From Aldersonia sp. NBC_00410 (GTDB taxonomy: Bacteria; Actinomycetota; Actinomycetes; Mycobacteriales; Mycobacteriaceae), in assembly GCF_026342035.1 (NCBI RefSeq), contig NZ_JAPENM010000014.1, positions 1 to 64,000 of the forward strand: a DNA stretch of 64,000 bases, written 5' to 3'. Shown piece by piece: positions 9,371-17,326 of the stretch. The position numbers and the translations under genes were made by a program. Each line of letters starts with the position of its first letter. Position 1 is the stretch's first letter. The notes beneath the pieces were generated by a model. It was not told where the DNA came from. It saw only the letters and a list, made by a program, of their open reading frames with translations, and searched no databases.

Positions 9371-9530
9371 GTGTCCGCCGCCGTGCGTCGACGGGAATGC
9401 GCCCGGCGGGTCGACAAAGCAGGCAAAGGTGCCTACCCGCGCGGTCCTGCACCGCAAGTCCACCCCGGAATCGCCGTCTACCAACCCGACCTAGCTACAC
9501 GACTGCGTGCCGATCGAACAGGCCTGAGCA
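9371..9530 (+). pseudogene. Deletion remnant of a PPOX-type gene, copy of the 37.6-38.0 kb locus
   Basis: Bases 9429-9530 align without gaps to 37920-38021, the 3' end of the PPOX gene including its final codons and stop, with about nine mismatches over 102 bases by eye. Bases 9371-9428 resemble the DNA just upstream of that gene (37577-37625): GTGTCCGYCGCCGTGCRTCG is shared, then GCGGGTCGAC and the following AAGC and GGCA segments, with an insertion of about a dozen bases. Almost the whole coding part between these flanks is absent, and an in-frame TAG lies in the retained 3' part. This is the scar of a second, deleted copy of the gene. Confidence 0.75.
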
Positions 9531-9534
9531 CGGA

Positions 9535-9981
9535 GAAGGGCAGCCCACGGCATCCGTGCCTCCGTCGCGTCGAGAGCGGTGAATCGCTCATAGTCACCAA
9601 TAATCGTCGACCGGTGGCAGTCATCAGCCCCCTCGGGCGCCGCGTGCTCGAATCCGAGCCGCTGCTGCAGGCGCTCACCTCCGATCCGCCCCGGCACCTC
9701 GTCGCGTCATGGCTGCTCCACACCGAATTGCATTGCGCGGCAAAGCGACATCCGCACGTGATTGCGATCGAGGCGATCACCGCCGCGCTCGAGTCGGTCG
9801 ATCTCGTTGATTTTCCCGTGGTGACATGATCGCAGCCGGCACCCACGCCCCACTCCGGTCGAACGATGCTCTCCACCTCGCGGTCGCGATCCGCCTCGGC
9901 GTCGACGAGTTGCTCACCTACGACCGAGAACCGGCCGACACTGCAGCCCACGCGGGCCTGAGAACCCTCTCGCCGCGCTGA
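9535..9981 (+). pseudogene. Fused remnant of a Phd/VapB-like antitoxin and PIN-domain toxin
   Basis: One frame ending at 9829 carries RRVESGESLIVTNNRRPVAV and ISPLG, the core of Phd/YefM-type antitoxins. It runs directly into LVASWLLHTELHCAAKRHPH, which is the inside of a PIN-domain toxin. An overlapping ATG at 9826 in the next frame continues with LRSNDALHLAVAIRLGVDEL and LTYD to a stop at 9981, the conserved C-terminal third of PIN toxins. The toxin's first acidic active-site strand (around its N-terminal Asp) and the antitoxin's 5' end are missing, and the toxin is split by a frameshift. The module is therefore almost certainly inactive: a type II toxin-antitoxin pair collapsed by deletion. 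Confidence 0.7.
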
Positions 9982-10078
9982 TCCGATCCACTCCTTGCCG
10001 AGGCGGTCGGCATAGGGCTCAGACCGCGTCGCATGCTCCGTCCGGTGCGGTTGTCCACAGCGTCCGGCTTGAATTCGT

Positions 10079-10262
10079 GTCGTCCCGCACCACAGCCCGG
10101 TCCACCACACGACCGGCGGCGACAACTTCACGCACGTGTCCGCGTTCGAGCGCCTCCTGCGCGGAAATCATCTCCGCTCCGCCCGTCCATTCGATCGCGG
10201 TCGACATGCCGACGACCCGAGGCAGGAACCAGGTGGAGCATGCCTCGGTCAGATGTGTCGGC
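10079..10262 (-). pseudogene. Internal fragment of an enoyl-CoA hydratase/isomerase gene
   Basis: The minus-strand frame contains TEACSTWFLPRVVGMSTAIE, then ISAQEALERGHVREVVAAGR, which match the crotonase-fold region around the second oxyanion/acid-base segment (family pattern PEAGSSWFLPRLVG and EALxxGLVxEVVP). The N-terminal CoA-binding half and the C-terminal helix are absent. Flanking sequence in the frame (10263-10357 and below 10079) has no family resemblance. It is a short relic next to the LysR gene, which also reads on the minus strand. Confidence 0.6.
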
Positions 10263-10468
10263 GCCCCCGGGCCCGAAGAAGTTTGAGTTTGCGCGACATA
10301 CTCCGACTTGCTCGCGACGGTGTACTCAACAGGCGGCGAGACTTTGTCGCTTTGCATTGGTCAACGACAGACTTGCCGCCGAACTCCGCAATCTTATGGA
10401 CCCCATCCGTGCAAGCATCGCCGCGCTTTTTACGGCAAGGTGTTGGTGTGTCGACCCACACAGCGCGT

Positions 10469-11461
10469 TCACCGTCGTGCGCTGCTCGACTTCGCCAACT
10501 CTTCGCAGGTGCGCATCACAATGTCGCGGAGAAACTTGTGCTCGGGCTCATGTTCGAAGATCGGATTCCACCACATCGCTTGGACCAGTGGATCCAATCG
10601 AACCGGACTCGGATGGGCGACGAGTCCATAAGTGGCGGGAAAGAATTCGAACATGCGAGACGGAATCAGCGAGATCCGGTTGCTGTTGGCGACCAGCGGC
10701 GGCACCGTGAGAAATGTTTCGGTGATCACCTGTGCGTGCGGTTCGATACCGCGCATACGCAACTGGCGCGCGGCCGGGGTGGACGCGGAAAGGCTGTGGT
10801 ACACCAAGACCCACGGCAGGTTCTTCAGATCGTCCTCTGTCGGTCCGAGGTCGGCGGCGGGGTGGCGTCGGTCCATCACGATCGCCCATTCGTCGCGGAA
10901 GAGATCGGCGTGCGGCAGGTCGGTGACGAACCCGTGCGGCACCACCATCAGGTCGGATTCGGTCAGGACCTGTTCGGCGCGCGAAACATTGTCCGGAGTC
11001 GTTGGTACCAAACGGATCCGGGCGTGTGGCGCGGTGCCCAGGAGCGCTGCGGAGATCTGCTCGCCGAGCAATGTGGTCGCGTAATCACTCACCACGATCG
11101 AGAACTCTCGGATCGTGTCGGCGATGTCGAACTGCGGCCTGCTGTTGAACACTCGCTGGATGCCTTCGAGCGCCACTGGTGTGCGCCGACGCAGATCGAT
11201 ACCGAGTGGCGTGAGCTGGGAGCGGTTGCCGACACGGTAGAGGAGTTCGTCACCGAAGTGCCGCCGGAGCCTGCGTAGGGCGGCGGATACCGCGGGTTGG
11301 GTGACGCCCAGTTGTTCGGCCGCCCGCGTCACGCTCTGGTGCTGAACCAGCGCATCGAGCGACACGAGCAGGTTCAGGTCGAGATTCGCGAGCGTGCGTG
11401 ACGCGGGTCCGGCAGAGTCCGGCACCGCCAATTCCGAGTATCTTCCCCGATCGATTGCCAT
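10469..11461 (-). CDS. LysR-family transcriptional regulator of the divergent ring-cleavage operon
   Basis: 330-residue DNA-binding regulator. The N-terminal winged helix-turn-helix spans about residues 27-86 (LNLLVSLDALVQHQSVTRAA, then QLGVTQPAVSAALRRLRRHF), with the usual linker helix. An effector-binding domain occupies about 110-320 (IVVSDYATTLLGE; LVANSNRISLIPSRMFEF), resembling the NodD/NahR/SyrM branch that often senses aromatic compounds. It is divergent from the monooxygenase at 11578 with 116 bases between, so it most likely controls that operon in response to a substrate or intermediate (inference). The start at 11461 gives a 26-residue lead before the HTH; a slightly later start is possible. 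Confidence 0.88.
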   Translation of the reverse strand: MAIDRGRYSELAVPDSAGPASRTLANLDLNLLVSLDALVQHQSVTRAAEQLGVTQPAVSAALRRLRRHFGDELLYRVGNRSQLTPLGIDLRRRTPVALEGIQRVFNSRPQFDIADTIREFSIVVSDYATTLLGEQISAALLGTAPHARIRLVPTTPDNVSRAEQVLTESDLMVVPHGFVTDLPHADLFRDEWAIVMDRRHPAADLGPTEDDLKNLPWVLVYHSLSASTPAARQLRMRGIEPHAQVITETFLTVPPLVANSNRISLIPSRMFEFFPATYGLVAHPSPVRLDPLVQAMWWNPIFEHEPEHKFLRDIVMRTCEELAKSSSARR

Positions 11462-11463
11462 AA

Positions 11464-11511
11464 ATAACCATTATGCCGGTCATCACCACATCGACCTTCC
11501 CTTATGGTGAT
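11464..11511. promoter_or_regulatory. Probable LysR binding region between divergent genes
   Basis: The LysR/monooxygenase intergenic DNA holds ATAACCATTAT (11464-11474), a short dyad of the T-N11-A kind typical of LysR boxes, and a wider inverted pair ATCACC (11482-11487) / GGTGAT (11506-11511). Assignment is by position and symmetry only. Confidence 0.4.
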
Positions 11512-11577
11512 GCAGCTCTCAGAGTGGAGGTATTCCGCTTTCCGGCACATGACCGGCATCACCTGGGAGTAACTTTC

Positions 11578-12714
11578 ATGGCTCGACGCACCGCATCATC
11601 AGTCCTGGTCATCGGCTCCGGTATCGCCGGCTCGGCCGTCGCGATCTTCCTCGCTCGTGTCGGTGTGGCCGTCGACGTCGTCGAGGCGAGGGCCCGCGAC
11701 TACGCCACCGGCTCCGGCATCACCCTGCAGGGCAACGCGCTGCGCGTCCTGCGCGACCTGGGCGTCTGGGAGCAGGTGCGCGAGCACGGGTGGGGGTTCG
11801 ACACGCTCGGCCTGCGGGCGCCCGACGAGTACGGCACTCTGCTCACCGAAATCGAAGATGCCCGAACCGGTGGCCCCGACCTCCCGGCAGCCGTCGGGAT
11901 GGAGCGGCCCGAACTTGCCCGCATCCTGCGGGATACCGCCGACCTCGCGGGAGCCAAAGCCCGCTTCGGCACAACGGTCACGTCCTTCCAACAGGACGAC
12001 GACGGCGTCGATGTGCACTTCTCGGACGGCTCGCACGGACGCTATGACGTCGTGGTCGGTGCCGATGGCGTCCGATCGACCACCCGGCGCGCACTCGGCA
12101 TCGACCTGGAGACTGTGCCCACCGGTATGGGCATCTGGCGGCTGATCTGTTCCCGACCCACCTCGATCGCCCGCACCGACCTCTACTACGGCGGTGCCGG
12201 GTACATCGCCGGGTATTGCCCGACGGGCGAGGACTCCATGTACGCCTACATCGTCGAGGACGCTCAGAACCGCTCGCGCCTGTCCAAACAGGAGCAACTC
12301 GAGACGATGCGCGAACTCGCCGAGCACTACCACGGTCCATGGGACGAGATTCGCACCCAGATGACCGACCCGGACGCCATCAACTACACGTGGTTCGAGA
12401 CCCACCTGCTCGACGGGCCCTGGAACCGCGGCCGCGTCGTCCTCATCGGCGATGCCGCGCACGTGTGCCCGCCGACCTTGGCGCAGGGCGGGGCGCAGGC
12501 ACTCGAAGACGCCGCCGTGCTCGCGGAACTGCTGATCGGACGGCCCGTGGGCGACGACCTCTGGGAGTCGTTCGTCGACCGGCGACTTCCCCGCGCCGGC
12601 GCCGTCGTCGGCGCCTCGGTCCAACTCGGCAGCTGGATGCTCGACCACAGCGCCGACGCCGACGTCCCCGGCTTGATGGGCCGCATCGCCGCCCTCGTCA
12701 GCGAACCCGCCTGA
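11578..12714 (+). CDS. FAD-dependent aromatic monooxygenase
   Basis: Class A flavoprotein hydroxylase (salicylate/p-hydroxybenzoate hydroxylase fold) that adds one oxygen atom to an aromatic ring using NAD(P)H. 378 residues from the ATG at 11578, preceded by GGGAGT. The FAD ADP-binding motif VIGSGIAGSAVA is near residues 11-22. DVVVGADGVRSTTRR near residues 156-170 corresponds to the DG motif, and RVVLIGDAAHVCPPTLAQGG near 285-304 is the FAD ribityl-binding GD motif. It is the first gene of a seven-gene run on one strand. Hydroxylation by this enzyme followed by the extradiol dioxygenase encoded next is a classic order for preparing and opening a ring; the substrate is unknown. Confidence 0.9.
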   Translation: MARRTASSVLVIGSGIAGSAVAIFLARVGVAVDVVEARARDYATGSGITLQGNALRVLRDLGVWEQVREHGWGFDTLGLRAPDEYGTLLTEIEDARTGGPDLPAAVGMERPELARILRDTADLAGAKARFGTTVTSFQQDDDGVDVHFSDGSHGRYDVVVGADGVRSTTRRALGIDLETVPTGMGIWRLICSRPTSIARTDLYYGGAGYIAGYCPTGEDSMYAYIVEDAQNRSRLSKQEQLETMRELAEHYHGPWDEIRTQMTDPDAINYTWFETHLLDGPWNRGRVVLIGDAAHVCPPTLAQGGAQALEDAAVLAELLIGRPVGDDLWESFVDRRLPRAGAVVGASVQLGSWMLDHSADADVPGLMGRIAALVSEPA

Positions 12715-12752
12715 GCCCGAATCCACTTGCCACCTTCGATGAAAGCGATCTC

Positions 12753-13691
12753 ATGACCGACTACGCCTTCACCCACCTCCGCCATGTCGCGCTGGCCGTC
12801 CCCGACTACGACAAGCAACTCGCCTTCTACACCCAGCACTGGGGACTGTCGGTGGCGGGCAGCGACGGCGACGTCACCTACCTGGCCGCCGAAGGGTCAC
12901 CCGAACCTTACGTGGTGCGGATTCGCCGCGATGCCGACAAGCGGCTCGACCTTATCTCCTACGGCGCCACCGACCCCGCTGCGGTGGACGGCATCGCCGA
13001 GCGCCTCGGCCGCAGCGGGGTCCAACTCGTCGGCGACCCCGGCGCGATGCAGACGCCCGGCGGCGGATACGGCTTCCGCTTCTTCGACAACGACGGCCGC
13101 ACCATCGAGGTGTCCGCCGAGGTGGCGCCCCGCACGCACCGCAAAATCGAAGAGGGTGAGTCGATTCCGGTGAAGCTGTCCCACGTCGTGGTCAACACCA
13201 CCGATCCGGAGGGGACGGTTGCCTTCTACGAGAAGCACTTCGGGTTCCGCGTGTCGGATGTCCTGATGCACCCGCGGATGGGCAACATGATGTGGTTCCT
13301 GCGCACCAACGATTGGCATCACTCGATGGCCATCGCGCGCGGACCGCACGCGTCGCTACATCACGCTTCCTTCGAACTGCGTGGAATCGACGAGTACATG
13401 CGTGGCACCGGCCGGATGCTCCGAACGGGTGTCGAAAAGATCTGGGGACCGGGCCGTCACCTGGCCGGCAACAACACCTTCTCCTACTTCCTCGATCCGA
13501 ACGGCAACACGATGGAGTACACGACCGAACTCGAAGTCCTCGAGGAGGATACGTGGCATCCGCACCTCTACGACTTCTCCGATCCCGAGGTTTCCGATCA
13601 GTGGGGCACCGCCAACGCGATGGACGAATTCGTCGCCGCGAAGTCGTTCAACGACGTCGACAAGGGCCTGTTCGTCGCACCGCCGGTCTAA
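12753..13691 (+). CDS. Extradiol ring-cleavage dioxygenase (VOC superfamily)
   Basis: Iron-dependent catechol 2,3-dioxygenase-type enzyme opening a catecholic ring next to the hydroxyls. 312 residues from the ATG at 12753, made of two tandem vicinal-oxygen-chelate modules. The N-terminal module begins TDYAFTHLRHVALAVPDYDK. The C-terminal module begins PVKLSHVVVNTTDPEGTVAF and carries the expected metal ligands: His in KLSHVVV, His in ASLHHASFELRG, and Glu in NGNTMEYTTE. It lies 38 bases after the monooxygenase and 33 before the FAH gene. Close in design to 2,3-dihydroxybiphenyl- or 3,4-DHSA-type dioxygenases; exact substrate not assignable. Confidence 0.88.
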   Translation: MTDYAFTHLRHVALAVPDYDKQLAFYTQHWGLSVAGSDGDVTYLAAEGSPEPYVVRIRRDADKRLDLISYGATDPAAVDGIAERLGRSGVQLVGDPGAMQTPGGGYGFRFFDNDGRTIEVSAEVAPRTHRKIEEGESIPVKLSHVVVNTTDPEGTVAFYEKHFGFRVSDVLMHPRMGNMMWFLRTNDWHHSMAIARGPHASLHHASFELRGIDEYMRGTGRMLRTGVEKIWGPGRHLAGNNTFSYFLDPNGNTMEYTTELEVLEEDTWHPHLYDFSDPEVSDQWGTANAMDEFVAAKSFNDVDKGLFVAPPV

Positions 13692-13724
13692 CCCATATCG
13701 CTGCAGATCCAGGAGCCACCGCAC

Positions 13725-14723
13725 ATGCGTTTCGCCACCATCTCGCGCGGCCACGACACCGTCGCCGTGGTCGTCGAGGACGATCAACTCTTCCCCATCG
13801 AGGGACGCTCGGTTCTCGACCTCGTCCGCGGCGGGCTGACTTCTGCCCTGGTCATCGGCCGCCGGGCAGTCGCGTCGGCGACCCCGATCCCGCTGGCGGG
13901 TGCACATCTCGTTTCGCCGATACAGCCGGTCACAATCCGGGATTTCGTGACCTTCGAGGAGCACGTCGAGGGTGTGCGCGCGAGTGTGCAGAACCAGGCG
14001 GGCGTGCCCGACGCATGGTACGAGGCACCACACTTCTATTTCACCAACCCGCACACGATCACCGGACCGGACGCGCACATCGCGGCGCCGCACGGGTGTA
14101 CGGACCTCGACTTCGAACTCGAGGTGGCCGTGGTCCTCGGCCGGGGTGGCAGCAACCTGACCGTCGAGGAGGCAGCCGGCGCGATCTTCGGCTACACCAT
14201 CCTCAACGATTGGTCCGCGCGTGATCTGCAACGGCGGGAAATGGAGGTGGGCCTCGGCCCGGCGAAGGGCAAGGACTTCGCCAACACCCTGGGCCCCGTG
14301 CTCGTCACGGCCGACGAGTTCGCCGCGAGCCACGACGCCGACGGATTCCTCACACTCGGCTGTACCGCGCACATCAACGGCGTCGAAATTGGACGAGATG
14401 TGTTGTCCAACATGGGCTGGACATTCCCGACGCTGGTGGCGTACGCATCGCGGAGCAGCCGTGTCGAAGCCGGTGACGTACTCGGCTCGGGGACGACCGG
14501 CAACGGTGGCTGCCTCGCAGAACTCTGGGGACGCCGCGGACGCCAGGATCCGCCCTCGCTACGACCCGGTGACGTCGTGCGCCTGACGGTGGAAGGTATC
14601 GGGACCCTGACCAACACCGTCGCTTCGCGCCCGGACGCGCCCGCACCGGTTCCACCGGTGCGGCGCCGCGACGACCGGAACGCCGAACGCGCTCGTCATC
14701 TCGGTACCGGGAGCCCGGTATGA
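13725..14723 (+). CDS. Fumarylacetoacetate hydrolase-family protein
   Basis: 332-residue FAH-fold metalloenzyme, expected to hydrolyse, hydrate or decarboxylate a diketo or 2-hydroxydienoate product of ring cleavage. The metal-binding region is DLDFELEVAVVLGRGG, followed by ILNDWSARDLQRREMEVGLG with GPAKGKDFANTLGPVLVT, and the late GSGTTGNGGCLAELWG motif; these match the 2-keto-4-pentenoate hydratase/FAH group. It is 33 bases downstream of the dioxygenase, and its stop overlaps the next start (ATG at 14720). The last 35 residues (SRPDAPAPVPPVRRRDDRNA onward) are an Arg/Pro-rich tail that looks unstructured. Confidence 0.87.
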   Translation: MRFATISRGHDTVAVVVEDDQLFPIEGRSVLDLVRGGLTSALVIGRRAVASATPIPLAGAHLVSPIQPVTIRDFVTFEEHVEGVRASVQNQAGVPDAWYEAPHFYFTNPHTITGPDAHIAAPHGCTDLDFELEVAVVLGRGGSNLTVEEAAGAIFGYTILNDWSARDLQRREMEVGLGPAKGKDFANTLGPVLVTADEFAASHDADGFLTLGCTAHINGVEIGRDVLSNMGWTFPTLVAYASRSSRVEAGDVLGSGTTGNGGCLAELWGRRGRQDPPSLRPGDVVRLTVEGIGTLTNTVASRPDAPAPVPPVRRRDDRNAERARHLGTGSPV

Positions 14724-15496
14724 GCTTCGCCGAACGGACAATCGTCGTCACCGGCGCCGCCGGTGGTATCGGTGCCGCGGTGACCACCCGGCTACGGGAC
14801 GCGGGCGCAACAGTCGTTGCCCTCGACCGCACCGCGAACTCCGAGCGCGGCAGCCGGGCATTCGATGTCGCCGACCCCGGACACTGGCACACGCTCGCGA
14901 AAGAGCTTGCCGCACAGGGACACGTGCACGGGCTGGTCAACTGCGCGGGCATCACCCGTCGGGCACGTGTTCCCGAGGCCAGCGAGTCGGACATGCTCGA
15001 CGCCTACCGAATCAACGCGATGGCGCCGCTGCTGGCCATTCAGGCCCTGCTGCCACTGTTCGGCCCCACCGCGTCGATCGTCAATATCGGCTCCATCGCC
15101 GCACTCACCGGCCACTACCCAGTGGCCTACACCAGCAGCAAATGGGCACTGCGTGGACTGACCCACACGGCCGCACTCGAATTGGGCCCACGGGGTATTC
15201 GGGTCAATATCGTGCACCCCGGTTTCATCGACACTCCGATGACGGCGTCGGCACCCGAGGAGTTCCGCTCCACCTCGATTGATGCGACATCACTCGGTCG
15301 CGCCGGCGCACCCGGGGAGGTGGCCGACGTCGTCGCGTTCCTGCTCGGCGACGCAGCGGCCTACGTCACCGGTAGCGAGATCACCGTCGATGGCGGCGCC
15401 ACCTCGCACGGCGGCGTCAAGTCGATCTCCGATGCCCTGCGAACTCCGTCCCTACCAACTCCGCACCCGTCGCCGCAGTCGGCGACCGTCCGATGA
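14720..15496 (+). CDS. Short-chain dehydrogenase/reductase
   Basis: 258-residue NAD(P)-dependent alcohol/ketone oxidoreductase. The cofactor motif TGAAGGIG is at residues 11-18, NCAG at 74-77, and the catalytic set Ser125, Tyr137, Lys141 (YTSSK) is complete. The ATG overlaps the FAH stop. The C-terminal 25 residues (after TVDGGATSHGG) are a Ser/Pro-rich extension beyond the usual family end. It presumably oxidises or reduces an intermediate of the same pathway; which one cannot be read from sequence. Confidence 0.88.
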   Translation: MSFAERTIVVTGAAGGIGAAVTTRLRDAGATVVALDRTANSERGSRAFDVADPGHWHTLAKELAAQGHVHGLVNCAGITRRARVPEASESDMLDAYRINAMAPLLAIQALLPLFGPTASIVNIGSIAALTGHYPVAYTSSKWALRGLTHTAALELGPRGIRVNIVHPGFIDTPMTASAPEEFRSTSIDATSLGRAGAPGEVADVVAFLLGDAAAYVTGSEITVDGGATSHGGVKSISDALRTPSLPTPHPSPQSATVR

Positions 15497-15507
15497 AAGG
15501 CACCGCC

Positions 15508-16506
15508 ATGACCCACGTAGAAGTCCCGTCCGCCGCGATGGCCATCGATCCGACCGACCCGGAGGGGGCGATCGCCGCTGCCGCTGCGCGCTGCTCCAAC
15601 TGGGGCCGGTGGGGAGCCGACGACGTTCACGGGACGCTCAATTTCATCGACGACGCGAAGCGCGCAGCCGCGGGGCGGCTCATCCGCCGCGGTGCGACCT
15701 TCAGTTTGTCCCAGCAGTTCAATATGGATGGGCCGCAGAAGGGTTGGCGCCGACGCACGAATCCGCTCCACACCATGCTCGACACCGGCACCGAGGCGCA
15801 GGCCGGCATCCAGGGGTTTCCACACGGACTCGGCGGTGCCGACGACGTCGTCACGATGCCGCTGCAGTGCTCGACCCAGTGGGACGGCCTCGGGCACATT
15901 TTCGATCACGGCCACGCCTGGAACGGCCGCCCCGCAGGCGACGTCGTCACCTCGGCCGGCGATCGGGTCACCGGGATCGAGACCGCGGCCGACCGTATCG
16001 TCGGGCGTGGCGTGCTGCTCGACGTCGGCCGGGTATTCGGCACCGACGGTGAACTTCCCGACGGGTTCGCGATCACCACCGAACACCTACGGGCCACCAT
16101 CGATGACCATCACCTCGCCGGCGCCGTCGGCACCGGTGACATCGTTCTGGTACGCACCGGCCAACTCACGCGAGCGAAACGCGAAGGGTGGGGCGACTAC
16201 GCCGGGGGCGATGCGCCCGGACTCTCGTTCACGACGGCCGACTGGTTGCACGACACGGAGATCGCCGCGATCGCCACCGACACGTGGGGATTCGAGGTGC
16301 GCCCCAATGAGTTCGACGTGGCCTTCCAGCCGCTTCATCAGGTCGCCATCCCCAACATGGGGCTGTTTCTCGGGGAGATGTGGGATCTCGACGGACTGGC
16401 GGAGGATTGCGCGACCGATGGGGTGTACGAATTCTTCCTCACAGCCGCTCCTATTCCCGTGACCGGCGCGGTCGGCGCACCGGTCAACCCGATTGCCGTC
16501 AAATGA
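15508..16506 (+). CDS. Cyclase-family (kynurenine formamidase-like) hydrolase
   Basis: 332-residue metal-dependent hydrolase of the cyclase superfamily, which opens lactones, amides or cyclic intermediates. The family metal site is represented by QWDGLGHIFDHGHAWNG, and the conserved later segment VLVRTGQL is followed by GLSFTTADWLHDTEIAAIAT. An ATG at 15493 overlaps the SDR stop, but the one at 15508 has AAAGG at a better distance and is preferred. The stop overlaps the following SDR start at 16503. In this operon it may hydrolyse a lactone or enol ester formed after ring cleavage (inference). Confidence 0.83.
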   Translation: MTHVEVPSAAMAIDPTDPEGAIAAAAARCSNWGRWGADDVHGTLNFIDDAKRAAAGRLIRRGATFSLSQQFNMDGPQKGWRRRTNPLHTMLDTGTEAQAGIQGFPHGLGGADDVVTMPLQCSTQWDGLGHIFDHGHAWNGRPAGDVVTSAGDRVTGIETAADRIVGRGVLLDVGRVFGTDGELPDGFAITTEHLRATIDDHHLAGAVGTGDIVLVRTGQLTRAKREGWGDYAGGDAPGLSFTTADWLHDTEIAAIATDTWGFEVRPNEFDVAFQPLHQVAIPNMGLFLGEMWDLDGLAEDCATDGVYEFFLTAAPIPVTGAVGAPVNPIAVK

Positions 16507-17291
16507 ACGTCGACACTTCCGGTCGGCTGGCCGGCAAGATCGCCGTCATCACCGGCACCGCCGGCGGGCAGGGCCGCGAAGCCGCGCTGCGGTTCGCCGC
16601 CGAGGGCGCAACGGTCTATGGCTGCGACCTGCAGCCGGATGCGGCCGAGGAGACCGTGGACCTTGTCACCGCGACCGGCGGGCAGATGTCGAGCAGCCAT
16701 CCGCTCGACCTCACCGACGAGACCGCCGTTCGTGGCTGGCTGGATGAGATCGGCAGCCGGCACGGCCGCATCGACATCCTGTATGCCAACGCCGGACTGG
16801 CGACCTTCGCCCCGGTCGACGAGATCACTTTGGATGATTGGCATTTCGTCATGTCGCACGAAGTCGACCTGGTGTTCCTCCCAGTCAAGCATGCCTGGAA
16901 GTACCTGATGCAATCGGGGAACGCTTCGATCGTGCTGGTCGGATCGACCGCAGGCGTGAGCGGCTCGGTCACCAACACCCGCCTCGCACACACTGCGTCC
17001 AAGGGGGCGGTCGTCGCGATGACCAAGCAGCTCGCCGCCGAAGGCGCTGCACACCACGTCCGGGTGAACTGCGTCAGCCCCGGCATGATCCGCACCCCGC
17101 AGTCCGAAGCCACGCTGCTCGCCGAGGAGCATCCGATGACCACCATCGCATCCGCAATCCCCCTCGGCCGACTCGGCACCTGCGCAGACGTGGTCAACTG
17201 TGCGACCTTCCTCGCCTCCGACGAGGCCGGCTATGTCACCGGCGTCAATCTCATGGTCGACGGTGGATGGTCCGCCGTCCTGCCCGGCTAA
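16503..17291 (+). CDS. SDR-family oxidoreductase with His in place of the catalytic Tyr
   Basis: 262-residue Rossmann oxidoreductase with cofactor motif TGTAGGQG (18-25) and NAG (96-98). Ser148 is present, but the canonical YxxxK reads HTASK: His163 replaces Tyr, with Lys167 kept. HxxxK variants occur among SDRs of the glucose-dehydrogenase-like group, so the protein may still be active with altered chemistry, or bind a substrate with another acid. Its ATG overlaps the preceding stop. The typical C-terminal VTGVNLMVDGGWSA closes the fold. Confidence 0.85.
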   Translation: MNVDTSGRLAGKIAVITGTAGGQGREAALRFAAEGATVYGCDLQPDAAEETVDLVTATGGQMSSSHPLDLTDETAVRGWLDEIGSRHGRIDILYANAGLATFAPVDEITLDDWHFVMSHEVDLVFLPVKHAWKYLMQSGNASIVLVGSTAGVSGSVTNTRLAHTASKGAVVAMTKQLAAEGAAHHVRVNCVSPGMIRTPQSEATLLAEEHPMTTIASAIPLGRLGTCADVVNCATFLASDEAGYVTGVNLMVDGGWSAVLPG

Positions 17292-17326
17292 CTCGATCCC
17301 GAACTCAACACACGAAGGAACACACC

